Source: Thermoanaerobaculum sp. | GTDB lineage: Bacteria > Acidobacteriota > Thermoanaerobaculia > Multivoradales > UBA5704 | Length of the DNA stretch: 64,000 nucleotides | Assembly: GCA_021154885.1 (NCBI GenBank) | Contig: JAJKHS010000108.1 | Location: 55,229 to 119,228, forward strand | Direction of reading: 5' to 3' | Part shown: positions 25,560 to 33,938 of the stretch, piece after piece | Numbering within the stretch: the stretch's first letter is position 1 | How the letters are laid out: each line of letters starts with the position of its first letter | Position numbers and translations under genes: made by a program | Notes under the pieces: model-generated | Told to the model about the DNA's origin: nothing | Seen by the model: only the letters and a program-made list of their open reading frames with translations | Databases searched by the model: none

Positions 25560-26127
25560 TGCCCGCGCAAAAATCGTAGAGATCCCGTAAGGCGTCGCGG
25601 ACGTTGCCGCCGTGGCGGACGAGGAGATCCTCGGCGGGCGGCAGCCGTCCGGCCTCCTCCCGTCCAACCAGGTCCGCAACGATCCCCGCCAGCAGCTCGG
25701 GCGTGGTGCGGCATTCATAAAGAGTAGGCAACAGACCCGGACGATGGGACGTGATCACCAGCCCGCCGGCGGCGCGGCTGCGGGTACGGACCTCCAGCCA
25801 GGCGAGGCGGCCGAACTGCTCGGCGCCGTCGACCAGCAGGACGTCCCGCGCCGTGAGGCTCCGGAAAAGCGTCTCTCGTTGCGCTCCGGACAGCCGGCGG
25901 TCGCCTTCCCTCAGGACGATCCGCCGCGTCCGCAGCCCGCGCTCGTCCAGCCGCCGGGCCAGCTCCTCCAGCAGAGTCGTCTTGCCCCGGCCGTGGGGTC
26001 CCACCAGGGCGGCGCGGCAGCGCAGGGCGGCGAGCCGGTCCAGCAGCTTCTCCCAGGTCGAACCCGAGAGGCGGTATGGAATCGCCTGCACGCACTGGGC
26101 GGCGAAGGGATTGTCCCGCGCTCGCAT
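25522..26127 (-). CDS. Small P-loop ATPase
   Basis: A 201-residue protein. Walker A is GPHGRGKT (about 44-51), Walker B is DVLLVDGAEQ (about 94-103), and a sensor-like VITSHRP follows (about 124-130). The pattern fits an AAA-type switch such as small Orc/Cdc6- or DnaC-like ATPases, but there is no DNA-binding domain. I cannot name the family. It is the last gene of a three-gene operon (2-base gap to the gene upstream) whose other members are a beta-sandwich and a membrane protein. Its 3' end overlaps the TauE gene on the other strand. Confidence 0.7.
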   Translation of the reverse strand: MRARDNPFAAQCVQAIPYRLSGSTWEKLLDRLAALRCRAALVGPHGRGKTTLLEELARRLDERGLRTRRIVLREGDRRLSGAQRETLFRSLTARDVLLVDGAEQFGRLAWLEVRTRSRAAGGLVITSHRPGLLPTLYECRTTPELLAGIVADLVGREEAGRLPPAEDLLVRHGGNVRDALRDLYDFCAGITSSPAARTGSP

Positions 26128-26129
26128 GC

Positions 26130-26510
26130 CTACACCACCAGAAAATGCGGCTGGAGGACGATCTCCCGCCGGCTGGGCGAGACGACGATCTCGATGCGGC
26201 CGGCGCGCGAGCCCGGCTCGGCCACCACCTCCAGGGCCCAGAGCAGGGAGATGAGCTTGCCTGAGAAGCTGTAGGGGCCCTGCGGGAGGACGACGTGGAA
26301 GCTGCGGCGGTCCTGAAGGGCCGGCTCGGGGAAGGGCACGGTCAAGACCACGCCCACGTCCTGGTCCCCCTTGCCCTGCGTATACCAGAAGAGGCGCAGC
26401 TCGACCGTCCGCGCGGGTTTATCGAGTTGCCAGGAGGCCGTGCCCTCCACCACTTCCCCGGGGGCGAAGGCCGTGGCGCCGTCCCGGGTCTCGATCTGGA
26501 TCCGCTCCAT
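26130..26510 (-). CDS. Arrestin-like beta-sandwich protein, unknown function
   Basis: A 126-residue protein of all-beta character. RIQIETRDGATAFAPGEVVEGTASWQLDKPARTVELRLFWYT resembles the opening strands of arrestin/Spo0M-type sandwiches (FAPGEVVEG is a typical turn), and the ending SFHVVLPQGPYSFSGKLISLLWALEVV is similar to those folds. This is fold-level resemblance only. Its ATG shares one base with the stop of the DUF3592 gene (TGATG), so translation is coupled. Confidence 0.6.
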   Translation of the reverse strand: MERIQIETRDGATAFAPGEVVEGTASWQLDKPARTVELRLFWYTQGKGDQDVGVVLTVPFPEPALQDRRSFHVVLPQGPYSFSGKLISLLWALEVVAEPGSRAGRIEIVVSPSRREIVLQPHFLVV

Positions 26511-27712
26511 CAGGCTCCCCTTCCCGGCCGCACCAGCACCTCGTACTCGTCGTCGGAGTCGGGCCAGCCCGCAATGTCGCAGTGCGCCTTCAACGCCCAG
26601 CGGATCTTGTTGTGAGGCGCCGTGAAGGACGGCATGCTGTCGGCCGGAAGGGCGAAGCTCGTGGAGCCGCTCGGGATCTCGAGCTCCTGCCCGGTGTCCA
26701 CCAGCGTCAGGGTGGCGAAGACCAGCTTGTCGGTATAGGTGTTCGTCCCCCGCTGGTACCGGGCCTCCTCCCGCCCTTCGAGGATGATGGTGAGCCGCTT
26801 CACCCCGCCGCCCCGGCTGCCGAGGCTCCACTGGAGATAGCCGCTCTCGCCGGCGGCGAGGGTGCCGGGGGTCAGGGTGAGATGGAGCCGCGGGTTGAAC
26901 AGGATGAGGAACTGGCGACCGACGGCGAAGATCAGACCGAGCCCGATCAGCACGAAGGGGATCAGGAACAGGGTCAGGCAGCCATCCGGCCCCCCCGTGC
27001 GCCAGCCCTTGGCGACCTGCCAGACGAAGACCGAGACGATGCCGTTCCAGAACAGGGCGAGGAGGATCAGGCCGAGGAGCTTCGCCCACGGCGTGGCGTA
27101 CGGCTTCAGCTCCAGCGAGCCGCCGGCGGCACCCCCGAGGACGGCTGGCGCCTGGACGCCGAACGCCTCCGCCGGTGCCATGGGGAGCGCCGTGGCCGCA
27201 GCCCGCGCTCCCCATCTCTTGCGGACCGACCAGACGATGCCGGCGCCGCCGAGGAGCAGGAAGACGAAGGGGACGAGACCGATGAGCCACTCGGCGGAGG
27301 GCTCCCGGCTCAGCACCGCCTGCTCGGGATGGACCGGATCGACCCAGCAGGAGACGCGGGCGCCCGGCGGATAGCGGGCGACGATCTCCTCCTTCCCCTC
27401 CCGGCCGCTCGACGAGCCGCCGAGGAAGCCGTAGCGGTCGGACTGGTAGGCCCTGCCTTCGAAGTTGTAGGTGTAGACGACGTCGACGCTGTAGGTGGCG
27501 CTCTCCGAGCCCGAGTGCGTGCCGACCTGGCTGGAGAGCACCGTGCACGTCGTCTCCTGCCACGACCGGGAGGCGAGGTACTCCATCACCGGCCGCAGGG
27601 CGGCGAAGTAGAAGGCCGCGAGCCCCACCAGGAAGAAGACGGCGAAAAAGAGCACCAGGCAGCCGCTGGGGAAGCTGCCGCCGCGCCGGCTGGATAGGGG
27701 CTGGGTAACCAT
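26510..27712 (-). CDS. DUF3592-type membrane protein
   Basis: A 400-residue membrane protein. An N-terminal transmembrane segment (about 17-40) leads into an extracytoplasmic beta domain (TCTVLSSQVGTHSGSESATYSVDVVYTYNFEGRAYQSDRY and VDPVHPEQAVLSR) that is characteristic of DUF3592. Further transmembrane segments lie at about 142-162, 210-232 and 243-265. The C-terminal soluble domain of about 120 residues (LHLTLTPGTLAAGESGYLQWSLGSRGGGVKRLTIILEG) looks like a second arrestin-like sandwich, echoing the downstream gene. Function unknown; first gene of the trio. Confidence 0.75.
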   Translation of the reverse strand: MVTQPLSSRRGGSFPSGCLVLFFAVFFLVGLAAFYFAALRPVMEYLASRSWQETTCTVLSSQVGTHSGSESATYSVDVVYTYNFEGRAYQSDRYGFLGGSSSGREGKEEIVARYPPGARVSCWVDPVHPEQAVLSREPSAEWLIGLVPFVFLLLGGAGIVWSVRKRWGARAAATALPMAPAEAFGVQAPAVLGGAAGGSLELKPYATPWAKLLGLILLALFWNGIVSVFVWQVAKGWRTGGPDGCLTLFLIPFVLIGLGLIFAVGRQFLILFNPRLHLTLTPGTLAAGESGYLQWSLGSRGGGVKRLTIILEGREEARYQRGTNTYTDKLVFATLTLVDTGQELEIPSGSTSFALPADSMPSFTAPHNKIRWALKAHCDIAGWPDSDDEYEVLVRPGRGA

Positions 27713-27751
27713 GAGACAGGGGGGATTGTACGACGGAAGGTTGCACCTGCG

Positions 27752-27778
27752 CGTGCCACTTCTGAGAAGAGTGGCACG
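27752..27778. promoter_or_regulatory. Palindrome upstream of vapBC
   Basis: CGTGCCACT and AGTGGCACG form a perfect 9-bp inverted repeat with a 9-base centre that extends the pairing, 30 bases before the vapB start and 40 bases before the divergent DUF3592 gene. The position suits an operator for the VapB/VapBC complex. A bidirectional terminator is excluded because both genes diverge from it. Confidence 0.5.
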
Positions 27779-27808
27779 ACGGAGTATTCCGTGGCATCAT
27801 AGGAAGCT

Positions 27809-28069
27809 ATGAAAGAGCCTCCCGCTTCGACCAGGGTTCCCGTCGGGCCTCAAGGCCGCCTCGTGATCCCTTCCGAGATCCGCCGCCAGTTGGGGATCGC
27901 TCCCGGAGATGTCCTCATCGCCTTCATCGAGGATGAGCGCCTGGTGCTCGAGAAGCGTGAAGCCGTGCTCCAGCGGTTGCGCCGGCGCTTCGCGCACATC
28001 CCCGCCGGAGTCAGCCTTGCGGACGAGCTCATCTCCGAGCGGCGGTCCGAGTCCAAGAGAGAAGACTAG
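27809..28069 (+). CDS. AbrB/MazE-fold antitoxin (VapB-like)
   Basis: An 86-residue protein. Residues 8-50 form the swapped-hairpin DNA-binding fold (RVPVGPQGRLVIPSEIRRQLGIAPGDVLIAF is the standard SpoVT-AbrB signature). The charged C-terminal tail (RLRRRFAHIPAGVSLADELISERR) is the toxin-binding part. It should neutralise the PIN toxin encoded two bases downstream and repress the shared promoter. Confidence 0.9.
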   Translation: MKEPPASTRVPVGPQGRLVIPSEIRRQLGIAPGDVLIAFIEDERLVLEKREAVLQRLRRRFAHIPAGVSLADELISERRSESKRED

Positions 28070-28071
28070 AC

Positions 28072-28470
28072 ATGCCCCCGCCTGGGGAACGGAGTTGTGT
28101 GCTGGATGCTTCGGCTCTGCTCGCCATGCTGCAAGGCGAGCCCGGAGGCGAGGCCGTGCAGGAGCTTCTGAAGACCGCGGTGATCTCGAGCGTGAACTGG
28201 TCCGAGGTGGCGCAGAAGGCTCTCGACTGGCAGGCAGAGGTCGAGGGGCTCAGGCAGGATCTCGGGGCGCTGGGACTCGAGGTGCTGCCCTTCACGGCGG
28301 CCGTCGCCGAGACGACAGCCCGACTGCGGGCTGTCACCCGCCAGGCGGGCCTCTCGCTCGGCGACCGGGCTTGCCTGGCTGTGGCCGCTGTCCTGGGTCT
28401 TCCGGCGATCACAACCGACCGGATCTGGCTCGACCTTGGATTGCCCATCGAAATCCGCGCCGTGCGATAA
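28072..28470 (+). CDS. PIN-domain ribonuclease toxin (VapC-like)
   Basis: A 132-residue PIN nuclease with all the acidic positions present: Asp in VLDASALLAMLQ (about 11), Glu in SSVNWSEVAQKAL (about 44), Asp in LSLGDRACLAVAA (about 99) and Asp in ITTDRIW (about 117). Such toxins cleave tRNA or rRNA. Intact and paired with the AbrB-type antitoxin, so this is probably a working module, unlike the truncated PIN gene at 2573. Confidence 0.9.
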   Translation: MPPPGERSCVLDASALLAMLQGEPGGEAVQELLKTAVISSVNWSEVAQKALDWQAEVEGLRQDLGALGLEVLPFTAAVAETTARLRAVTRQAGLSLGDRACLAVAAVLGLPAITTDRIWLDLGLPIEIRAVR

Positions 28471-28500
28471 AACGCCTGGTGCGCGTTGTTCGCAGCTCTT

Positions 28501-29305
28501 TCAGCCCGCGCGGCGCAGCACGCCCAGAGCTGCGATCATCAGGAGCATAACAAAAAGCAGGGCTCCCTCTTTCGAGAGGACCGGGACCTCTGCGATTGAG
28601 ATAGCTGCGACGGTGATCGCCAGGCGCACGGGAGCACCGGCGCCGCGCTGCCGACTGGCGCTTTCGAGAGCGTCCACTGATAAGTCAGCGAATCGTTTTC
28701 GGGATCGGCGCTGCTTGCCGCGTTGAGCCGGTCGATACCCACGTCGAAGTGGCCGGATCGAAAAGCTCGGCCGAGTTGTAGGTCGGCCCGTTGCCGGCGC
28801 CGTTGTAGCCACCGGCATAGAGCACTTTGCCACTGGGCAACAGGGCCATCGCGGCGGCGAATCGATCGAGGACGGGTTGGTTGACAGTCTCTGACCAGGA
28901 ATGCGTGGATTCGGTGAAGAGGTGGGATTTGGCAACGCCGTCGTACTGTTCGCCGGCGAGGAGGATTTTGCCGTTGCCGAGCAGCACCGCCTGGGACTTG
29001 TTGCGGTGCGAATTCGGCATGGCGGTGGTTTCGCTGAAGCTTCGGCCGGCGACCGAAAAGACGTCCACTCGGTTCGTGTAGCCCGGTACCGGGATGACGC
29101 CTCCGGGAGCGAGCAAATCTCCCGAGGGGAGATAAACCAGCGCGAAATAGCCGCGGCCGATCGACATACTCGGTCCGGGAAGCCAGCCCTCGGCCGCAGC
29201 CGCGGGCAGTGCTACGGTCAGAAGAAAGGCAGTGAGCAGAAAGAAGGTCGAGATCCGGGCTCTCGACAGGAATGACCATCCAAGTGGAACTCTTTCCTTT
29301 GTCAC
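28501..29305 (-). pseudogene. Broken secreted kelch/PKD protein with IPTL-like C-terminal anchor
   Basis: From a GTG at 29305 one frame encodes a signal peptide (FFLLTAFLLTVALPAAAAEG) and kelch blades (MPNSHRNKSQAVLLGNGKIL and AMALLPSGKVLYAGGYNGAG) up to a stop at 28685. In a second frame the DNA then reads NAASSADPENDSLTYQWTLS, a PKD/cadherin-like fragment. A third frame ends VPVLSKEGALLFVMLLMIAALGVLRR, which resembles the IPTL-CTERM sorting tail. The order of parts is that of an intact kelch-PKD-IPTL surface protein, but at least two frame changes and missing blades show it is dead. Confidence 0.68.
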
Positions 29306-29371
29306 CAGTATACTGCGAAGCGTCGAGCCTTCCGCGGCGCGGGCGTGCGGAGGCTCCCCAGGGAGAGACCG

Positions 29372-30589
29372 ATGACCGGCTACAGTGAACACGACTTGGA
29401 GTGCATGCTCTTCGATTTGGAGTCCGACTTGGCGGAGCGTAAGGAGTCCTTCAAGGGCGATGCGCCGACCAAGGCACGCGAGGCCGTCTGTGCGTTCGCC
29501 AATGACCTGCCGGGTCGCGGCCGTCCGGGCGTCGTCTTCGTCGGCGCGCGAGACGACGGCAGCCCATCGGGGCTTGCCATGACCGACGAGTTGCTTTGCC
29601 AACTCGCGGACATCAAGACCGATGGCAACATCGTTCCCCCGCCTACACTCACCGTCACGAAGCACCTCCTGCGAGGCCAGGAGGTCGCGGTCGTGACCGT
29701 TTGGCCCGCGGATTCCCCGCCCGTTCGCTACCGGGGCCGCATCTACATCCGCATCGGACCTCGCCGCGGCATCGCCTCGGCACAGGACGAGCGGATCTTG
29801 AACGAGAAGAGGCGGCACAGGGATCGCCCTTTCGACCTGCGGCCCGTTCCATCCTCAGTCCTGACCGACTTGAATCGGCTGCGGTTCGAGGACGAGTACC
29901 TCCCCGCGGCGTTCGCGCCGGACATCCTCGCCGCCAACGAGCGCAGCTACGAGCAACGTCTCGCCGCGACCAAAATGGTGGTTGCCGCCGACGAGCCCAC
30001 GCCCACCGTGCTCGGTATCCTGGTGCTTTGCCCGCGAACGCGCGACTTCATTCCGGGGGCCTACGTTCAGTTTCTGCGAATCGCCGGCCGCGAGCTCGCC
30101 GACCCGATCTCGGACGAACAGTTGATCGACGGCCCCGTGGCGGACGTGCTCCGACGCACGGATGAGAAGCTCAGCTCCCACAACCGCACCGCGGTGGACT
30201 TCACCAGCGGGGATCGAGAACGCCGCACGTCTCTCTATCCGATGCCTGCCCTCCAGCAGATCCTGCGCAATGCGATCATGCACCGTAGTTACGAGTCGAC
30301 GAATGCCCCCGTACGCGTGACGTGGTATGACGACCGCATCGAGATCACGAGCCCCGGTGGGCCCTTCGGCGCCGTGACGGAGGAGAACTTCGGCCAGCCC
30401 GGCGTCAGCGATTACCGCAATCCCAGTCTCGCCGAGGCGCTTCGCGTCCTGGGTTTCGTGCAGCGGTTCGGCGTCGGTATCGCCACAGCCCGCAGAGAGC
30501 TGCAATTGAACGGCAATCCGCAGCCCGAGTTCGAAGTCAGCCCGTCGCACGTCAAAGTCACGCTGAGGCCGGCATTGCCGAAGAGGTGA
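29372..30589 (+). CDS. AlbA_2/HATPase_c_4-type putative DNA-binding regulator
   Basis: A 405-residue protein. The N-terminal about 130 residues are a Schlafen AlbA_2 domain (DLAERKESFKGDAPTKAREAVCAFAND, then GVVFVGARDDG, and YRGRIYIRIGPRRGIA). The C-terminal HATPase_c_4-like region holds LQQILRNAIMHRSYESTNAPVRVTWYDDRIEITSPGGPFG and YRNPSLAEALRVLGFVQRFGVGI. This is the standard pairing in a broad family of predicted ATP-dependent transcriptional regulators. The ATG at 29372 follows GGGAGAG by 5 bases. Neighbours (VapBC, broken kelch gene) suggest a variable region rather than a pathway. Confidence 0.87.
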   Translation: MTGYSEHDLECMLFDLESDLAERKESFKGDAPTKAREAVCAFANDLPGRGRPGVVFVGARDDGSPSGLAMTDELLCQLADIKTDGNIVPPPTLTVTKHLLRGQEVAVVTVWPADSPPVRYRGRIYIRIGPRRGIASAQDERILNEKRRHRDRPFDLRPVPSSVLTDLNRLRFEDEYLPAAFAPDILAANERSYEQRLAATKMVVAADEPTPTVLGILVLCPRTRDFIPGAYVQFLRIAGRELADPISDEQLIDGPVADVLRRTDEKLSSHNRTAVDFTSGDRERRTSLYPMPALQQILRNAIMHRSYESTNAPVRVTWYDDRIEITSPGGPFGAVTEENFGQPGVSDYRNPSLAEALRVLGFVQRFGVGIATARRELQLNGNPQPEFEVSPSHVKVTLRPALPKR

Positions 30590-30605
30590 TCGATCATCCT
30601 GCCGC

Positions 30606-30974
30606 TCAATTAGACAACAGATGGCCGATCGTGATCCGGTGGCCGTCAACGGTTCGCAGCCCGAACTCGCGCATCTTCCACGGTTTGTCCTCAATCTCCG
30701 AGAGCAGATCAGCACCTTTGGCTTTGAGGTCGTCGTAGTAGCTGTCGGCGTCGGCGACTCGGAGGTAGGCGAAGTAGCCGTGGCACCCCAGTTCGCTCGG
30801 GTGCAGATCGTCCGGGCACTCCCCGAGCATGATCATGCAGTTGTCCTTCGCGACGAAGACCCAGCCAGGAGGCTCGGCGACGACATGGAAGCCGAGCATC
30901 TGCACGTAGAAGTCCGCCGACCGGCGTGCGTCGTGGACCGCGAGGACGTAGTGGTTTTGCAGGATCGATGACAT
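30606..30974 (-). CDS. VOC/glyoxalase-fold protein
   Basis: A 122-residue VOC superfamily protein (NHYVLAVHDARRSADFYVQMLGF at the start, FAYLRVADADSYYDDLKAKGADLL in the middle, FGLRTVDGHRITIGHLL at the end). The usual C-terminal metal-ligand Glu is not obvious; the corresponding segment reads VDGHRITIG. It may be a binding protein or an enzyme of the dioxygenase branch. The gap to the GNAT gene upstream is 21 bases, so they are probably cotranscribed. Confidence 0.85.
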   Translation of the reverse strand: MSSILQNHYVLAVHDARRSADFYVQMLGFHVVAEPPGWVFVAKDNCMIMLGECPDDLHPSELGCHGYFAYLRVADADSYYDDLKAKGADLLSEIEDKPWKMREFGLRTVDGHRITIGHLLSN

Positions 30975-30995
30975 TCTTCGTTTGCGGCCTGACCT

Positions 30996-31589
30996 CTAGG
31001 CCGACCTTTCGCCTTGGCTGCTGATGCGCTTCGCCATCAGGATATCTGGTTTACCAAAGCCATTTGCATCAGGAATGATGCCAACGACTTCAAAGCCTGC
31101 TTTCTGGTAAAACTCGAATGGATGCTGCCGCAGGTTCTCCAAAGCTTGAGCTTTAGCCAAAACCCCTGGGTAGAGATCTACTCCTCCAACAGACGTCCGA
31201 CAGTTCTCGTCGTCGGTTCCCAACAGAATTGTGTGGCCTCCCCGCTGAGCCACTTGTCTTTCAAAATCCAACACCAGCGCTCGACCCACTCCCTGCCTGC
31301 GGCAATCCCGGCGGACGACCAGAGGATGAAGCTCCCAGACGTTTCCGCTGTACTCTTCCATCCCGCCGATCCAGCCCTGCACGTTGCCTGCTTCATCAAC
31401 GGCCACTCTGCTGATACGACCCGGTTGGAAGGATTCTCTTACGTCTGACAGAGCTTCCTCAAGATTGGACCAGGAGATCGAACCAGTATCCCGAAAGCCG
31501 TCGACCAGCAGCATCGCGGCCTGCTCTACGGCTCGACTGTTTTCAGGAGTGAGATTGAGGATTCTCACGATACCAAGGCTATCACCCAT
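30996..31589 (-). CDS. AAC(6')-like GNAT acetyltransferase
   Basis: A 197-residue N-acetyltransferase. The acetyl-CoA loop is RRDCRRQGVGRAL, preceded by WELHPLVV. The C-terminus VGGVDLYPGVL, HPFEFYQKAGFEVVGIIPDA and GFGKPDILMAKR closely resembles the aminoglycoside 6'-N-acetyltransferase group related to AAC(6')-Ii. Members acetylate aminoglycosides or other amines; resistance is not implied without tests. The start is uncertain: ATG 31589, or GTG 31568 which would begin VRILNLTPEN as in relatives. No clear ribosome site for either. Confidence 0.8.
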   Translation of the reverse strand: MGDSLGIVRILNLTPENSRAVEQAAMLLVDGFRDTGSISWSNLEEALSDVRESFQPGRISRVAVDEAGNVQGWIGGMEEYSGNVWELHPLVVRRDCRRQGVGRALVLDFERQVAQRGGHTILLGTDDENCRTSVGGVDLYPGVLAKAQALENLRQHPFEFYQKAGFEVVGIIPDANGFGKPDILMAKRISSQGERSA

Positions 31590-31920
31590 GTCATGCGCCT
31601 GCAACCCATGGCGACCTACGTGCCGGGCAGGCAGGAGGACCCACCGGACTCCCGACCCCGAGCAGCGTCGGAGAGTCGGGCAGGACCGTCTCATCCAGGG
31701 CCAAGCGCCGCTCTGCCCCGACGTGTCCTTCCCGCCACTGGCGCCTCTGCTGCTGGAAACCTCCTGACCTAATACCTCCGCCCCGCTCCGACGTCAAAAG
31801 AAGGTAGCCCGTCCGTTCCCCAGGCGGCGGAACGGACAGGCATCTGTCAGCCATTCAACCGAAGAGGAACGAAGATCAGCCATACCATCGTTTCGACCCG
31901 CCACGGGTCAAGGAGAAAAC
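31590..31920. other. Intergenic region with a 9-bp hairpin
   Basis: No gene is seen in these 331 bases. GTCCGTTCC (31811-31819) and GGAACGGAC (31829-31837) form a perfect 9-bp hairpin with a 9-base loop, about 85 bases upstream of the secreted S74 protein gene. It could be part of a 5' untranslated leader or a terminator for an unseen transcript. No T run follows. Confidence 0.4.
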
Positions 31921-33141
31921 GTGATGACACGAGCGGCAGGCATCCGTAACACCTTCCTTCTGGCCGCGGCCTTGATCATGGGGCAGGCCGCCCATGCCCA
32001 GTGGTGTCCGAACAATCCGGCGGCGGGCTCTTCGGACACCTGTCTCGGTGATTACAGCCTGCAGTCCACCATCGCCGCAGGCTGCTGCGGTGTCGCGAGC
32101 GCGGATACCGCGGTGGGATTCGGCACGCTGATGCACAATACGACGGGTGCCGAGAACACGGCGATTGGCTCCGTGGCGTTGTACTGGTCGAGCACCGCCA
32201 GCTACAACACGGCCGTCGGGTATGCGTCCTTGATGGGGAACCAGACGGGGGAAGGCAACACGGCGCTGGGGGCACAGACTCTCGAAGTGAGTCAGGGGGC
32301 CATCGATAACACGGCATTGGGCTATCTGGCGCTCAACCTCGACACGACCGGCTATGAGAACACGGCAACCGGCGCCATTGCGCTGATCAACAACCAGACC
32401 GGAAACGAGAACTCCGCCCTCGGCTACGGCGCTCTCTACTTTAACGGGAGCGGGAGTTTAAATACGGCGATAGGCGGCACCGCGTTGGCGAGTCTCACTT
32501 CCGGATCGAACAATCTGGCGCTCGGGGTGGATGCGGGCAGGAACTACTCGGGTGCCGAGAGCAACAATGTCGTGCTCGCCAACCGCGGCATTGCCGGCGA
32601 GAGCGGGGTCACCCGTATCGGCTCCAACGGCACGCAGACCAGGGCTTTCATCGCCGGCATCTATGGCGCCACCAGCTCGAGCGGCACCTGGGTGTTGGTC
32701 AATAGCGCAGGCCAACTCGGCACGACCACGTCGTCGCGGCGCTTCAAGGAAGCGGTCGCCGACATGGGAGCGGCGAGCTCCGATTTGATGCGTCTGCGCC
32801 CCGTGACCTTCCGTTACAAGCCGCCCTATGACGACGGCCAAGGCACCCTGCAATATGGCTTGATCGCCGAGGAGGTGGCGGCGGTCAACCCCGGCCTGGT
32901 GCAGTTCGGCGAGGATGGCCAGCCGCTCGCGGTCCGTTATCACTTCGTCTACGCGATGCTGCTCAACGAGGTGCAGCAGCAACACTCGGCGATCGCCGGC
33001 CAGTCGGCGCGCCTCGCGGAGCAGGCCAGGAATCTCGATCGGCAGGCGGCGGAGATCGCCGGCCAGCGGGCCAAGATCGCGAGCCTGCAAACCGCCATCG
33101 AGGAGCTGGCGTTGCGCCTCGCCAAGCTCGAAGGGCATTAA
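31921..33141 (+). CDS. Secreted YadA-head-like protein with S74 chaperone domain
   Basis: A 406-residue protein with a signal peptide (FLLAAALIMGQAAHAQ). Residues about 55-235 are left-handed beta-roll repeats built on NTAxGxxAL (ENTAIGSVAL, YNTAVGYASL, GNTALGAQTL, DNTALGYLAL, and more), as in YadA-type trimeric adhesin heads. A peptidase S74/endosialidase-chaperone domain follows from SSRRFKEAVADMG (about 275) through YGLIAEEVAAVNPGLV. The C-terminal about 60 residues are a heptad coiled coil. S74 domains trimerise phage tail spikes and then cleave themselves off; the usual catalytic Ser sits in SSRRFKE. Start GTG 31921 or ATG 31924, with AAGGAG upstream. Confidence 0.83.
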   Translation: MMTRAAGIRNTFLLAAALIMGQAAHAQWCPNNPAAGSSDTCLGDYSLQSTIAAGCCGVASADTAVGFGTLMHNTTGAENTAIGSVALYWSSTASYNTAVGYASLMGNQTGEGNTALGAQTLEVSQGAIDNTALGYLALNLDTTGYENTATGAIALINNQTGNENSALGYGALYFNGSGSLNTAIGGTALASLTSGSNNLALGVDAGRNYSGAESNNVVLANRGIAGESGVTRIGSNGTQTRAFIAGIYGATSSSGTWVLVNSAGQLGTTTSSRRFKEAVADMGAASSDLMRLRPVTFRYKPPYDDGQGTLQYGLIAEEVAAVNPGLVQFGEDGQPLAVRYHFVYAMLLNEVQQQHSAIAGQSARLAEQARNLDRQAAEIAGQRAKIASLQTAIEELALRLAKLEGH

Positions 33142-33938
33142 CGCGCATACCGTACCGTGGCCGCCGTTGGGCGATCACCTTCACGGCGCCGTGGCCAGTG
33201 GCCATGGACTCCGTGCCGGCGGCCACGTAGCGATCCTTCTTCGAGATCCGGATTTGCCCGGCGTCAACCCCATGCATGGCACTTATTGGTTGCAACATCT
33301 CCAGGCTCGCGAGCTTCGTCACGTTTGTGCATTCTACTGCCGAGTTGGGCGGACGTTCTTCTGTTACCAGTTGAAAGTAGGCAGAGCGAGTGGGCCGAAG
33401 TTCATGTCCCTTCTCGTGGTCTGCGCCTCTCATTCGGAGTAGACGGACGCTGTTAGGATTTTCGCGTTTCTCTGGCTACAGGGCGGTAGTCGGGAATCTG
33501 GGGAAGAGCATCTTCAGGGTCATGAACTACTATCAGCCCAAGCACGACCCACGCGGATTGACATGGACGCCCTACCGGTCACCGAGGAGACCGAGCCCTG
33601 CCGAGTAGTCACTTAGGTAACAAGTTCCACCTCTACCCCAAGCGACGCCTGAGCTTGACGAGAACTTGTTGAGACATGCAGGTCCTTGCGGTGGTGGTCC
33701 GCTTGATCTTCATTCTACAAGGTCAACCCCGCAGATTGGCGCCGCATTCGGCGTTCAAGGGCTTCGACGAGGTCTTCGGAAAGGATAACCGGGGTCTCAA
33801 CTTTCATGACGAGAGGATACGTCGTGAGGGTGGAACGAGTCAATTCCGACTGTCTGGCGGAAGCCGCGACGCCGCCGCCGGAGCCGCGGAAAATCCCCCG
33901 ACGCAGGTCCATCTCTTCCAGGGACATCGTTCCATCTC
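33142..33938. other. Long non-coding stretch
   Basis: About 800 bases without a supportable gene. Short frames exist on both strands, but none has a convincing start, family motif or ribosome site. A 30-codon minus-strand frame (33715-33807, MKVETPVILSEDLVEALERR) resembles the start of a small antitoxin but stops early. It may be decayed genes next to the repeat array. Confidence 0.4.

Noticed and set aside
30575..30625. attC-like remnant at the end of the VOC gene
   Set aside because: A TCTAATTGAGCGGC stretch resembles part of an attC, but the partner boxes are missing and it abuts the AlbA_2-type gene.
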